Below are positions 34,587 to 43,480 of a DNA stretch of 64,000 nucleotides, in pieces (within the stretch, counting starts at the first letter, position 1; the number at the start of each line of letters is the position of its first letter). Below the pieces are notes generated by a model. The model saw nothing but the letters and a program-made list of their open reading frames with translations, was not told the origin of the DNA and made no database searches. Location of the stretch: positions 17,816 to 81,815 of the forward strand of contig JADLAK010000095.1 of NCBI GenBank assembly GCA_020848275.1. The letters are read 5' to 3'. This DNA comes from Planctomycetota bacterium (lineage in GTDB: Bacteria > Planctomycetota > UBA8742 > UBA2392). Both the position numbers and the translations under genes were made by a program.

Positions 34587-35837
34587 ATGAGATATCTCAG
34601 GTCGGGAGTGCTCGCCGCCGCAACAGCCCTGGTGCTGTGCGGCGTTGTGGCGAGTGTGTCGGCAAAGAGCGTCGTCCCGGCAAATGAACCGGCCAAACCG
34701 CCAAAAGCCGAAGAACCCGAGGCCGCGATCAAGATCAAGGTTTACGAATGGGGCGTGGAGACCGTGAACTGGGACGGCAGCGCGGAGAGCCCCGCCGAAA
34801 AAGACGTCCCGGCTTTTTACTACGACGCCTCGGAAGTCCCTGTTGGCGTCAAGCCCGAGCCCCTCGAGCCCGAGAAGCCCCCCGTTCGTCCCGAGGCCCC
34901 GGTGAGGAAGAAACCGGTGGTTTATTTCGACTGCGAGCAGGACTACCACTTCGACCTCGAGATCAAGTTTTCCGACGGCAAGCTGACGTGGATGTACCCC
35001 ATGCCCACGCGGCTGGTTGATGAGTCCACGGTGCAGTGGGACGAGATCCGGCTGATTTCCGACCACATGGAGCACATGAAGGCGCCCGCGATTCCCGCGC
35101 TGGCCGACGTCAAGGTCGACCACTGGGCGCATTTCTCGCGCTTCCCTTCAACCTCGAGCCTTGTCGTCAACGGCGAACACGAACGCTTCATCTTCTACGA
35201 GGGCACCAACACGGCCGCGCCGGAAGTCGACATTTTCAAGGACGCCGAAGGCCGCTACATCCTGCGCAACTATTGCGCATGGCCGATTTTTGACGTGCGC
35301 GCGGCATTTGCGGCCAAGGATGGAATCGAGAACCTCTGGGCCGAGCGCGTGGAGGCCGCCAGCGGCGAGACGCCGACGGAAATCCAATTGCGGCCGATCC
35401 CGCCCAAGCCCGCCGATCCGCAACAATTGCTGAAGGAAGTGCAGCGCGCGGGTTTGCTCGAGGCGCAGGGCAAGGCGTTTACGCGCTGCTGGGACAAAGC
35501 GATCACGGGCGCCAACAGCGGCACGCTTTCGTACCGGCGCGATCCCGCAATGCTCGACGCCGCCATGACGCTGACGGTCACGGGCGCGAAGCTTGAGAGC
35601 GCGCGCGTGGGCTACATGCTCATCAGCAAAATCGACCTTTCGAAGCAGGCCGAAATCGACGCACTGGCCGCCACCGCTGCCGGCGGTGACGCCGAAGCGG
35701 TGAAAAAGCTTTCAGCCCTGGGCATGGCGGGATTCGGAGCGGTGCGCCGCGCGATAGCGAACAAGGATCTCGGGCTCAAACAGCGCCTGGCGCTGGCCAA
35801 GGTGATGAAGGAACTGGACGCAGCGAGACGAAAATAA
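34587..35837 (+). CDS. EWG-family secreted protein 3
   Basis: 416 residues with a signal peptide ending near VSAK. Blocks: VYEWGVETVNWDG, a short PEPLEPEKPPVRPEAP hinge, KPVVYFDCEQD, TWMYPMP, VDHWAHFSR, NGEHERFIFYEG and ILRNY. Like protein 1 it has EVDIF after FYEG and ANSGTLSYRRDP near the C-terminus. It begins eight bases after protein 2, with AGGA as ribosome site. The GFGAVRRAI tail is followed by a basic end (DAARRK). Function unknown. Confidence 0.8.
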   Translation: MRYLRSGVLAAATALVLCGVVASVSAKSVVPANEPAKPPKAEEPEAAIKIKVYEWGVETVNWDGSAESPAEKDVPAFYYDASEVPVGVKPEPLEPEKPPVRPEAPVRKKPVVYFDCEQDYHFDLEIKFSDGKLTWMYPMPTRLVDESTVQWDEIRLISDHMEHMKAPAIPALADVKVDHWAHFSRFPSTSSLVVNGEHERFIFYEGTNTAAPEVDIFKDAEGRYILRNYCAWPIFDVRAAFAAKDGIENLWAERVEAASGETPTEIQLRPIPPKPADPQQLLKEVQRAGLLEAQGKAFTRCWDKAITGANSGTLSYRRDPAMLDAAMTLTVTGAKLESARVGYMLISKIDLSKQAEIDALAATAAGGDAEAVKKLSALGMAGFGAVRRAIANKDLGLKQRLALAKVMKELDAARRK

Positions 35838-35847
35838 GCGAGGACTT

Positions 35848-37128
35848 ATGCGAAAGCTGACCGGGTTTCTGCCGCTGATCGTTGCATCGGCGGCGCTGGT
35901 GTTTGTGGCAACGACGCAGGCCGCGGCCAAGAATGCCGAAGTGGCCGAGGTCGGTCCCCGTCGCGAAGCCGCCGAGCCCGCAGGCCCGGCCACGGCGTTC
36001 AAGGTCTACGAGTGGGGAGTGGCGACGCAACACTGGCAAGGCGGCGAGGACACCCGCTTTGACGGCGATGTGCCGGCGGCGTATTACGAAGCGTCGGAAG
36101 TCCCCGTTGATTCCACTCCCGAACCCGAGCCCCAGCCCAAACCTGACCCCAAGCCCGACCCGGGGCCAATTCGTCCACGCAAGCCCGTGCTGTACTTCGA
36201 TTGCGCCAGGAACGTCACCTTCGACCTGAGCGTGATTTTTTCGTCGGGCAAAATGACGTGGATGTACCCCAAGCCGACCAAACGCAGCGCCGAGGGTACG
36301 GCGGTTTGGAGCGGCATTCGCCTTCACTCGGATTCCGTCGAAGAGCTGAGAACCGGGCCCGCGCCGAAGCTTTTGGACGTGCCGGCAGACCACTGGGCGA
36401 ACTATTCTCGCGAGGCCTCGAACTCCAGCATCGAGATCGGTGGCGAGCGCGAACGCTTCCTCTTCTACGAAGGTGAAGCCGCGCCGACGCTGGAACTTGA
36501 CATCGCCCTCAACGACAAAGGCGATTTCGTCCTGCGCAATTTTTCCGCCTACCCGATCTACGACTTCGGCGCGACCTTGCGTGTTGCGGGCAAGGCCAGT
36601 TTCGTCGTCGTGCCCGAAATTCCCTCCGCAAGCGGCGAAACGCCGGGCGAAGTGACAATCGGCGGCAAACATGTCGTCCAGGACGTAAACATCGGCAAGG
36701 ACCTGCTCGCAAAGCAATGCGAAGCGGCTGGCCTGACCGCGGCGCAGGCCAAGGTGTTCAACCGCTGCTGGTATAACGAGTTCTTCGGGCCGATGGACGA
36801 CCGCACCGACCATTGCTACTGGTACCGGCGCGATCCGCGCGCGCTCGACGCTTCCGTCGCGCTGAAGTTGAAGCTGCCCGCGGGCTTTGCCGCCGAGTTC
36901 AAACGCGTCGGTTACGTCTACGTGCACGGCGTGGACTACGACAAACTCGCCGATTTCGACAAGCTCGTTACCGACGCCGTCGGCGGCAACACCGACTCCG
37001 GCGACAAGCTGAAGAAGGCCGGGATTGCGGCCATGGGCGCTGTGCGCCGCGCGCTGCTCGACAAAGACCTGCCTCTCAAGAAGCGCCTCGAACTTGCCAA
37101 ACTCCTGAAATCCCTCACCGCAAAGTAA
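35848..37128 (+). CDS. EWG-family secreted protein 4
   Basis: 426 residues, the most divergent copy. A signal peptide ends near QAAAK. VYEWGVATQHWQGG and a PEPEPQPKPDPKPDPGP hinge precede KPVLYFDCARN, TWMYPKP, DHWANYSR (Tyr for Phe) and ERFLFYEG. After FYEG it has TLELDIALN instead of the EVDV/EVDI of the others, and a loop near residues 310-330 (EFFGPMDDRTDHCYW) is longer. The GAVRRAL tail is intact, so it is not an obvious pseudogene. It begins ten bases after protein 3. Confidence 0.78.
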   Translation: MRKLTGFLPLIVASAALVFVATTQAAAKNAEVAEVGPRREAAEPAGPATAFKVYEWGVATQHWQGGEDTRFDGDVPAAYYEASEVPVDSTPEPEPQPKPDPKPDPGPIRPRKPVLYFDCARNVTFDLSVIFSSGKMTWMYPKPTKRSAEGTAVWSGIRLHSDSVEELRTGPAPKLLDVPADHWANYSREASNSSIEIGGERERFLFYEGEAAPTLELDIALNDKGDFVLRNFSAYPIYDFGATLRVAGKASFVVVPEIPSASGETPGEVTIGGKHVVQDVNIGKDLLAKQCEAAGLTAAQAKVFNRCWYNEFFGPMDDRTDHCYWYRRDPRALDASVALKLKLPAGFAAEFKRVGYVYVHGVDYDKLADFDKLVTDAVGGNTDSGDKLKKAGIAAMGAVRRALLDKDLPLKKRLELAKLLKSLTAK

Positions 37129-37131
37129 GCC

Positions 37132-38406
37132 ATGAAGAAAACCAACCTGTTGATTCTCTGTGCCGCCTCCGCGGCGATTCTGACCGCCTGGATCACCCCG
37201 GCCAGGGGCGGCGAGGTCGATGAAAAACGCATCGCCAAGCTCGAGGCCGAGCGCAAGAAAGCCGCCGCCGAGCAACCCGACCAGCCCCAAAGCGGCGCGC
37301 TCAAGATGTACGAGTGGGGCGTGCAGCGCGACAATTGGGACGGCACGCCGGTGGTCATCAATGACGTGCCCGACTTCTATTACGACGCGAGCGAAGTCCC
37401 CATTGCGGACGCGCCCGTGACCGACCCCGAGCCCGAACCGGACCCGGAGCCGCACCGGGGCATGGAAGAAAAACCGGTGATCTACTTCGAGGCCAGCGAA
37501 GGCATGGGCTTTGGCTTTGATGTCAAGTTCACCGTCGGCGACATCACCTGGATGTATCCCAAACCGTCGCGCCGCACCGACGCGTCGACGGCGCAGTGGG
37601 ACAGCATCACCGTCTTTCCCGATGGCGGCGATCTCGACAAAGGCCTGCCGGAGTTGCACAGCGTTGCCAAGGGCCACTGGTCGGAGTTCTCGCGTGAGGG
37701 CAGCACTTCGACATTGTCCGTCAACGGCGAGGCTGAACGCTTCCTCTTCTACGAAGGCACCAACAGCGACCTGCCGGAAGTCGACGTCAGCCAGGACGCC
37801 GAAGGCAACATCATCCTGCGCAACTATTCCTGCTGCGCCGTCCACGACCTGCGGCTGCGCGTGAAAGTCAAAGACGCCTGGCGCGCCTGGTACGTGCGCG
37901 CGATTGCCGAGGCCAACGGCGACACGCCGCGCGAGCTGAAGCTCAGCGACGGCGACGCCGTCAAACTCGACGACACACGCAAGCCCGGCCTACTTGCCGC
38001 CGAAGCCAAGGCCGCGGGGCTGACCGACTCGCAATCAAAAGTCTTCGAGCGCTGCTGGGGCGAAAGCTTCCTGCAGGAAGAAAAAGCTGTGCTCACCTAC
38101 CGCCTCGACCAGGTCTTGCTGGATGAAAACTACATTCTGACGGTCAAGGCGCCCGGCGTGACGGTCGAAAGCAAACGCGTGGGCTACAAATACGTCGCAG
38201 GCATCGACCTCAGCCGGCAAGACGACCTCGACGCCCTTACGCTGCTTGCGGCGGGCGGCGACAAAGAAGCCACGGCCAAGCTGACGAAATCCGGCATTTC
38301 CGGCGTGGGTGCGGTGCGCCGCGCGATGCTCGACAAGGACCAGCCCCTGCGAAAACGCGTCAATCTTGCGCAAATCCTGAAAGCGATGGCCGGCGGCGGC
38401 CACTAA
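37132..38406 (+). CDS. EWG-family secreted protein 5
   Basis: 424 residues with a signal peptide (ILCAASAAILTAWITPARG). Blocks: MYEWGVQRDNWDG, the DPEPEPDPEPHRG hinge, KPVIYFEASEG, TWMYPKPSRR, KGHWSEFSR (the DH of the others reads GH) and ERFLFYEG. AWRAWYVR and VFERCW place it with proteins 2 and 6. Only three bases separate it from protein 4, with no clear ribosome site, so translation is probably coupled. It ends in an AGGGH tail. Function unknown. Confidence 0.8.
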   Translation: MKKTNLLILCAASAAILTAWITPARGGEVDEKRIAKLEAERKKAAAEQPDQPQSGALKMYEWGVQRDNWDGTPVVINDVPDFYYDASEVPIADAPVTDPEPEPDPEPHRGMEEKPVIYFEASEGMGFGFDVKFTVGDITWMYPKPSRRTDASTAQWDSITVFPDGGDLDKGLPELHSVAKGHWSEFSREGSTSTLSVNGEAERFLFYEGTNSDLPEVDVSQDAEGNIILRNYSCCAVHDLRLRVKVKDAWRAWYVRAIAEANGDTPRELKLSDGDAVKLDDTRKPGLLAAEAKAAGLTDSQSKVFERCWGESFLQEEKAVLTYRLDQVLLDENYILTVKAPGVTVESKRVGYKYVAGIDLSRQDDLDALTLLAAGGDKEATAKLTKSGISGVGAVRRAMLDKDQPLRKRVNLAQILKAMAGGGH

Positions 38407-38431
38407 CCGGTAACGCAAATTGGGGGCAATC

Positions 38432-39676
38432 ATGGTCAAACTGCAATGGAAGTTGCTGCCGCTTGGCGCCGCCGCGGTATTGCTATTCTTGGCAACCGGG
38501 CCCATCACGGGTGAGGCGGAAGAGGGCCGAGCGGTTGCACGGCTTAAGAGCGCGTCGAAGAACCCCGAGGCTCTTTCGCTCAAGCTTTACGAATGGGGCG
38601 TCGACCGCGCCAACTGGGACGGCACGGCCGTGTCGCCCAATGACGTGCCTGATTTCTATTACAGCGCCGACGAAGTCACGCTTGCCCCTGCGCCGGAAAA
38701 ACCCGAGCCCAAGCCTGTTGCCAAACCGCGCCCGGAAAGCGGCGTCGGTTGCGCCAAGCCCGTCGTTTACTTTGAAAGCGACAAGGACGGCGTTTTCGAC
38801 TTCGAGGTCCGGTTTGCCCACGGCGCCATCGAATGGATGTACCCCAAGCCTTCTCGACGCATCGACACAGCCACGGCGCAATGGGACGGCATTAAGATCG
38901 TCAGCAACGTCGACGACGCCGCGAAGCTGCCAAAGGTCCGCGACGTCAAGGCAGACCACTGGGCGGCATTCTCACGCGACGGCGCGAAATCGCTGCTGCA
39001 GGTCAACGGCGAAACAGAACACTTCCTGTTCTATGAAGGCAGCAAGACCGATCTCGTTGACGCCGATGTCGCGCAAGACGCCGACGGCAACGTGGTGATT
39101 CGCAACTTCGGCGCGTTCGCCATCCACGACGTGCGCCTGCGGCTGCAAACCAAAGACGGCTGGCGCGCGTGGTTCGTGCGCGAAATTGCGGCGGCCAATG
39201 GCAGTACGCCGACGGCGGTGACGCTTGCTGAAGGAAACCGCGTCGAGCTTGCCGATGTGCGCAAACCCGGCGTCCTTGCGGCCGAGAGCAAGGCCGCGGG
39301 CCTGACCGATACACAGGCGGCGGTTTTCGAACGCTGCTGGCGCAACGATTTCGTGATGGGCGACCGCTCGGTGCTGACTTGGCGTCACGACGCGCAGGCG
39401 GTCGACAGTGCCGTGCCGCTGAAGGCCGGCAATGCGAAACTCGAGAGCAAGCGCGTGTGCTACGCGTGGATTGCCAATATCGACCTTTCGCGCCAGGCAG
39501 AATTCGACAAGCTGGCAGACGGCGTTTCAACGGGCGACACCGCCGCAGGCGAAAAACTGGCAAAAAGCGGCGTTGCGGGGGCGGGGGCGGTACGCCGCCT
39601 GATATCGAACAGCGAAGTTTCGCTTGCGCGCCGGATGAAGCTGGCAAAGTGGTTGAAGACCCAGTCCGGGAAATAA
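38432..39676 (+). CDS. EWG-family secreted protein 6
   Basis: 414 residues from ATG 38432; the TTG at 38420 is not needed and GGGG lies upstream. A signal peptide ends near ITGEAE. LYEWGVDRANWDG, KPVVYFESDKD, EWMYPKP, DHWAAFSR and EHFLFYEG follow. The glutamate-proline hinge has shrunk to PEKPEPKPVAKPRPE. It shares GWRAWF and VFERCW with proteins 2 and 5. It is the last gene of the array, ended by a strong terminator. Function unknown. Confidence 0.8.
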   Translation: MVKLQWKLLPLGAAAVLLFLATGPITGEAEEGRAVARLKSASKNPEALSLKLYEWGVDRANWDGTAVSPNDVPDFYYSADEVTLAPAPEKPEPKPVAKPRPESGVGCAKPVVYFESDKDGVFDFEVRFAHGAIEWMYPKPSRRIDTATAQWDGIKIVSNVDDAAKLPKVRDVKADHWAAFSRDGAKSLLQVNGETEHFLFYEGSKTDLVDADVAQDADGNVVIRNFGAFAIHDVRLRLQTKDGWRAWFVREIAAANGSTPTAVTLAEGNRVELADVRKPGVLAAESKAAGLTDTQAAVFERCWRNDFVMGDRSVLTWRHDAQAVDSAVPLKAGNAKLESKRVCYAWIANIDLSRQAEFDKLADGVSTGDTAAGEKLAKSGVAGAGAVRRLISNSEVSLARRMKLAKWLKTQSGK

Positions 39677-39698
39677 TGGGCAACCAAAGGGTGCAAAG

Positions 39699-39724
39699 AG
39701 AGCCGGGTTTCCCGGCTCTTTTTA
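39699..39724 (+). terminator. Intrinsic terminator of the EWG array
   Basis: A 9-bp stem AGAGCCGGG (39699-39707) with CCCGGCTCT (39711-39719), a TTT loop and a T-run through 39723. It starts 23 bases after the last stop. No comparable terminator was seen between the six genes, which supports a single transcript. Confidence 0.9.
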
Positions 39725-40021
39725 TTGTGCAAAGTGATGATTCGGACCCTCGAAGCTTCATCTATAGATGTGCTTGACGAGTGTGCCAGATCGTCTACAG
39801 TGGCAACCCCGTATACACAATTGGTATCCAACGGAACTATCGTCCAAAGGTGAAAACTGCGTAGAGCCTTGTGGATACGCTTGTTAGAAGCAGTTGACGA
39901 GCGTAGCTACAAGTCAGGGCCGCTTTTGGCGTATGGAACGCAACTTGCTAAACCACCCCCGGTGCTAGTGAAATAACGACTAAATGCTGGGTCGCAGGGT
40001 GCGTCCCTCAAGGAGAGTACA
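39725..40021. other. Intergenic region with candidate promoter for the large surface protein
   Basis: 297 bases with no gene. It is AT-richer than its surroundings and holds two direct TTGACGAG boxes, two palindromes (GAAGCTTC 39752-39759 and CATCTATAGATG 39759-39770) and a good ribosome site (AAGGAGAG) before the GTG at 40022. Confidence 0.55.
39759..39801 (+). promoter_or_regulatory. Candidate sigma-70-like promoter with adjoining palindrome
   Basis: TTGACG (39774-39779) and TACAGT (39796-39801) are 16 bases apart. A perfect 12-base palindrome, CATCTATAGATG (39759-39770), ends three bases before the -35 box and could be an operator. A second TTGACGAG at 39894 lacks a matching -10. Confidence 0.4.
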
Positions 40022-43000
40022 GTGATTAGCCTGAGACTTTCGCCTGCCTTGAAGTTGATGGTCGCTTTGGCTGCAGTGGTTGTCGTGGGGGTTAGCGCGG
40101 CCAACGCCCAACTCGACAAGAACATTGATGCGGTGCGCATGAAGGGGCCGACCATTACGGCCGCCGCGACCGACACCTGGGAACCGAATAACACGCCTGC
40201 CTCGGTGGCGGTCGGCAACCCGATCCCTGCGGGCTATGTGCCGCCAGGCAACATCCTCGACTCGAAGTATTCGACCTTCAACATCCTGGGTAACATTTTC
40301 CGCGGCCAAAACGGCGCGGCGAGCCCCTTCAGGGCCTGCACCAACGACCCGATCTGGCTTGACCAGGGCGACGAGGACTGGTGGGACATCTATTCCGTCC
40401 CGTCAGGCACCCTCCACATTGCCCTGAACCAGCTCAATGACCCGGCGAGCCCGATTGCCGTCGAGGTTTACCTGTACATCACAGGTGGTTCGCCCACCTT
40501 GGTTGCCGGCCCGTTGATGCCGGCGCCCTTTTACCGCGAACTCAGGAAGTCGAACAACCCGCCTGATCCCTACGACGGCGTCGTCATGGATATCCCCATT
40601 GCCGGCGGCCAGGACGAATACCTTGTCAAGGTCTTTGAAAAGACGGGCCCGGGCACTTTCCCCGCAGGGTCCAAAATCCGTTATGAACTCAGCTATGAAT
40701 GCGACTGGGGTTCGTCGATCGCACATCCCAACGGCAGCGGCTTGGACATGTTCGAAGGCACCCAGCCCAACGCACCCTTGAACAACTTCTTCCTCGAAGC
40801 GGCCGCGGATATTACCCCGGCAGCTTCCGGAGTTCCGCAGACCTTCAACATGACTTACAACGGCTACGACTACTACAAGGTCGTGCTGACCTCCCCCGCC
40901 TCGATTTCCGTTAACCTGATCTTTAACGGCGGCAACACCGGCGGCCTGGACGCCTCGACGACTTCACCACCGCCCAACGTACGCTTCAATTACGACCTCT
41001 ATTGGGTTGCGGGAGGCGGCAACTATGGCTTCGTTCCCAACCCGATGAACCAGGACCAGATAGAATTCGAGGGCGCCATGGACCAATGGAGCCCCGCAAC
41101 GGGAGCATGGTTGAGATGCCAGAATCCCGACACGCAAAACAGTCCCAACCCGCCGGTCATCAACACGCCTTCGATGGCCGCCGGCACCTATTATTTCTTC
41201 GTGATGTGCTGGGACACCCGCCCCACCGCGGGCATCGGCATCAGCAGCGTGTTTGGCAGCCCGAATAATGCCGTGTGCTACTGGCCCATGTGCGGCGTTG
41301 ACCCCATCGACTATTCGTTGCAGGTCACCACGGTCGCCGACACCGACGACCAGTACGACATTTCGCCCAACAACAACGACACCGCCGCCGCCGCCTCCGA
41401 GCTTCTCAACGGCACGTACAACAACCTTCGCATGTTCTGGGGCCCGACGACGGACGAGCAGGACTGGTTCAAGGTCGAACTCAACGACGGCGACACCCTC
41501 GAAGTTCGTCTCGATGTGGCTCCCGCGGGAGGCCTGTGCGATGACTTCACCCTTGAACTTTACTCGCCGCCGCTGATTGGAAGCCAGGCAGGCTCTGCAC
41601 AAACCATGATCGACCGGTCCGCGGCTGACCAGCGCGGCGACAGGCGCCTTCCCTACAAGAACGCCAGCGGCGATATCGGCGGCTGGACGCTGACAGAAAC
41701 TGTCGGCACCTGGGGTACTGTCGGCCTCACAGGCAACACCCGCCACATCTCGGGCTTTTTCTACATCCGCGTCATGCTTGGCCCTGAGGCTAACGTGTAT
41801 GACGACGTGATTGCTACGGCGGGCACATACAACCTGACCATCTTCGTCAACGGCATCGCCAGCGGCGTGCAGCCCCAGTTCTCGCCCACGCCGATTGTGG
41901 TGTCGCCCGAAGACGACAAAGAAAGCAACGACAACTATCTCGAGGCGCGCAACAATCCCCAGGCCTCGGGCCTCGACGGCCTCACCCGCAACTCCAAGCT
42001 GCTCGACTTCCAGGATTGGTACAAAGTTCCCGCCGGCAAGAACGACAACATCCAGGCGACGCTGATCTATACAGCGGAGGCGGGCGTTGCCCCCAACGCG
42101 GGCGTCGACCTCGACCTGTTGATCTATGACATGGACCAGGACATTGACGTCGGCGTCGCGCCCAACATCGTGAAAGTTCCCGTTTGCCCGATTGTCGGCG
42201 CCAACATCGATATCGAGGCGCCGGGCCAGCGCCGCGTGACGGTCAGCGCGACGGCGGGCCTGGGTTACAACCCGGGACCGATGGTCAACGGCATGCTCAC
42301 GACCGCGCCCAATAGCGGAAACATGTACATCGTGGTGCAACGCTGGGGTTGCCGCGCCGCCGCCTATGACCTCAACATCAACGTCAATGGCCGTTCGCCC
42401 ATCACCGCACTCCAGATCACCGCGGTGCGCACCGGCCCGCCGGGCCAGATTGATGCCGGCCTCAACCAGTTCGTGGATATCGAAGTCGACATCAGCAATG
42501 TCCTGTCGAGCGCCGAGTCCATCACGGGCATGGCCTTCAACCTGATCCACGAAAAGGGCGCTGACGTGACCGGCCAGTACGCCATCACCGGCCCCCTGAC
42601 CGGCCAGGCTTACCCCAACGGTTCGACCATCCCGACACTCATCCCGCCGGGCACTCCCCCGGACAACACCCGGACGTTCTGGTTCCGCATCCAGGGCAAC
42701 CCGCTGTCGACCAACGGCGCCGTCAGTATCTTCCCAGACGCCAGCGCGGGCAACAAACAGGTGCCAGGCCTTGCTTCGGACGAGTTCGTCACCGTCAACG
42801 GCAATCCCCCGGGACCCAAGTTCATGTACACCGTCCTGCGTGCCGCACCGGGCAGCAACCTTAAACCCGGCGGGGCGCTCGTCCTCGAGGTGGTTGTGAG
42901 CAACGCTGACGGCACCACCGCCGGCATTCTCACCGAGCCCGCCGCGATCACATTCCTCCACAGCGGCCTCGACATCAGCACCGAGTATACCCGCTCCACC

Positions 43001-43330
43001 AACAGCCCTGTGGTCGGTGGCGTCGCCAACGGCATGCCCGTTATGCTCACAGTCGGGCAGGACATCACCTGTGAGTGGTTCTACGGCATATCCTCGGGCG
43101 CCACAGATGGAGATGTCACCGTAACCTTCTCCGGTGGCGGCGCCGCCAACCCTGAAACCGCCAGCGGATCCTTCGTGATCTCCGGCGGCTACGGCCAGGG
43201 CTTCATCGGCGGCAGCAGCGGTTGCGCACAGGCTGTCGGCTTCACCGCCCCGTGGCTGCTCATCGGCGCCCTGTTTGTGGTTGCGGCTATCGCCCAGCGC
43301 CGCCGCCGCGCTTTGGCCGACAAGGCCTAA
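40022..43330 (+). CDS. Large surface protein with prepeptidase-like domains and C-terminal anchoring tail
   Basis: 1102 residues from GTG 40022, with AAGGAGAG upstream. A signal peptide ends at SAANAQ. At least three modules resemble bacterial prepeptidase C-terminal (PPC) domains: DEDWWDIYSVPSGTLHI near 118, EQDWFKVELNDGDTLEVRL near 480 and FQDWYKVPAGKNDNIQATL near 660. Residues about 800-1050 look like tandem beta-sandwich modules. The tail GGSSGC, a hydrophobic helix (PWLLIGALFVVAAIA) and QRRRRALADK resembles MYXO-CTERM-type tripartite anchoring/sorting signals, with Cys as a possible processing or lipidation site. Surface display is inferred; no catalytic domain was recognised. Confidence 0.78.
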   Translation: MISLRLSPALKLMVALAAVVVVGVSAANAQLDKNIDAVRMKGPTITAAATDTWEPNNTPASVAVGNPIPAGYVPPGNILDSKYSTFNILGNIFRGQNGAASPFRACTNDPIWLDQGDEDWWDIYSVPSGTLHIALNQLNDPASPIAVEVYLYITGGSPTLVAGPLMPAPFYRELRKSNNPPDPYDGVVMDIPIAGGQDEYLVKVFEKTGPGTFPAGSKIRYELSYECDWGSSIAHPNGSGLDMFEGTQPNAPLNNFFLEAAADITPAASGVPQTFNMTYNGYDYYKVVLTSPASISVNLIFNGGNTGGLDASTTSPPPNVRFNYDLYWVAGGGNYGFVPNPMNQDQIEFEGAMDQWSPATGAWLRCQNPDTQNSPNPPVINTPSMAAGTYYFFVMCWDTRPTAGIGISSVFGSPNNAVCYWPMCGVDPIDYSLQVTTVADTDDQYDISPNNNDTAAAASELLNGTYNNLRMFWGPTTDEQDWFKVELNDGDTLEVRLDVAPAGGLCDDFTLELYSPPLIGSQAGSAQTMIDRSAADQRGDRRLPYKNASGDIGGWTLTETVGTWGTVGLTGNTRHISGFFYIRVMLGPEANVYDDVIATAGTYNLTIFVNGIASGVQPQFSPTPIVVSPEDDKESNDNYLEARNNPQASGLDGLTRNSKLLDFQDWYKVPAGKNDNIQATLIYTAEAGVAPNAGVDLDLLIYDMDQDIDVGVAPNIVKVPVCPIVGANIDIEAPGQRRVTVSATAGLGYNPGPMVNGMLTTAPNSGNMYIVVQRWGCRAAAYDLNINVNGRSPITALQITAVRTGPPGQIDAGLNQFVDIEVDISNVLSSAESITGMAFNLIHEKGADVTGQYAITGPLTGQAYPNGSTIPTLIPPGTPPDNTRTFWFRIQGNPLSTNGAVSIFPDASAGNKQVPGLASDEFVTVNGNPPGPKFMYTVLRAAPGSNLKPGGALVLEVVVSNADGTTAGILTEPAAITFLHSGLDISTEYTRSTNSPVVGGVANGMPVMLTVGQDITCEWFYGISSGATDGDVTVTFSGGGAANPETASGSFVISGGYGQGFIGGSSGCAQAVGFTAPWLLIGALFVVAAIAQRRRRALADKA

Positions 43331-43349
43331 GCTTCTACCCGTAACTATC

Positions 43350-43384
43350 CCGGGGCCTCCTATCATGGAGGCCCCGGTTGTTTT
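43350..43384 (+). terminator. Intrinsic terminator of the surface protein gene
   Basis: An 11-bp stem CCGGGGCCTCC (43350-43360) with GGAGGCCCCGG (43367-43377), loop TATCAT, followed by TTGTTTTG. It starts 20 bases after the stop. Confidence 0.88.
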
Positions 43385-43437
43385 GTGGCTGCGGTTTCCC
43401 AACCGCAGGTTGTTTTGGGATAGCCCCGGTTGTTTTG
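43383..43437. repeat. Repeat family B, copy 2
   Basis: TTGTGGCTGCGGTTTCCC followed by AACCGCAGG (43383-43409) forms a small hairpin through CTGCGGTT/AACCGCAG and matches one arm of the copy at 26863. The words GGTTGTTTT recur around it, a degenerate echo of the preceding terminator. Confidence 0.65.
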
Positions 43438-43480
43438 CCCCGCTGCGGCCTTATATTCAGGGCATCCAGGGAAACAGGCC

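Noticed and set aside
35776..37845. Long antisense open frame (about 689 codons) opposite EWG genes 3 to 5
   Set aside because: It runs opposite real coding frames with signal peptides and family motifs. No ribosome site or known domain supports it.
40964..43402. Antisense open frame (about 812 codons) opposite the surface protein
   Set aside because: Same reasoning: it mirrors a gene with clear PPC motifs and signal peptide; the translation is Val/Ala/Arg/Gly-rich without domains.
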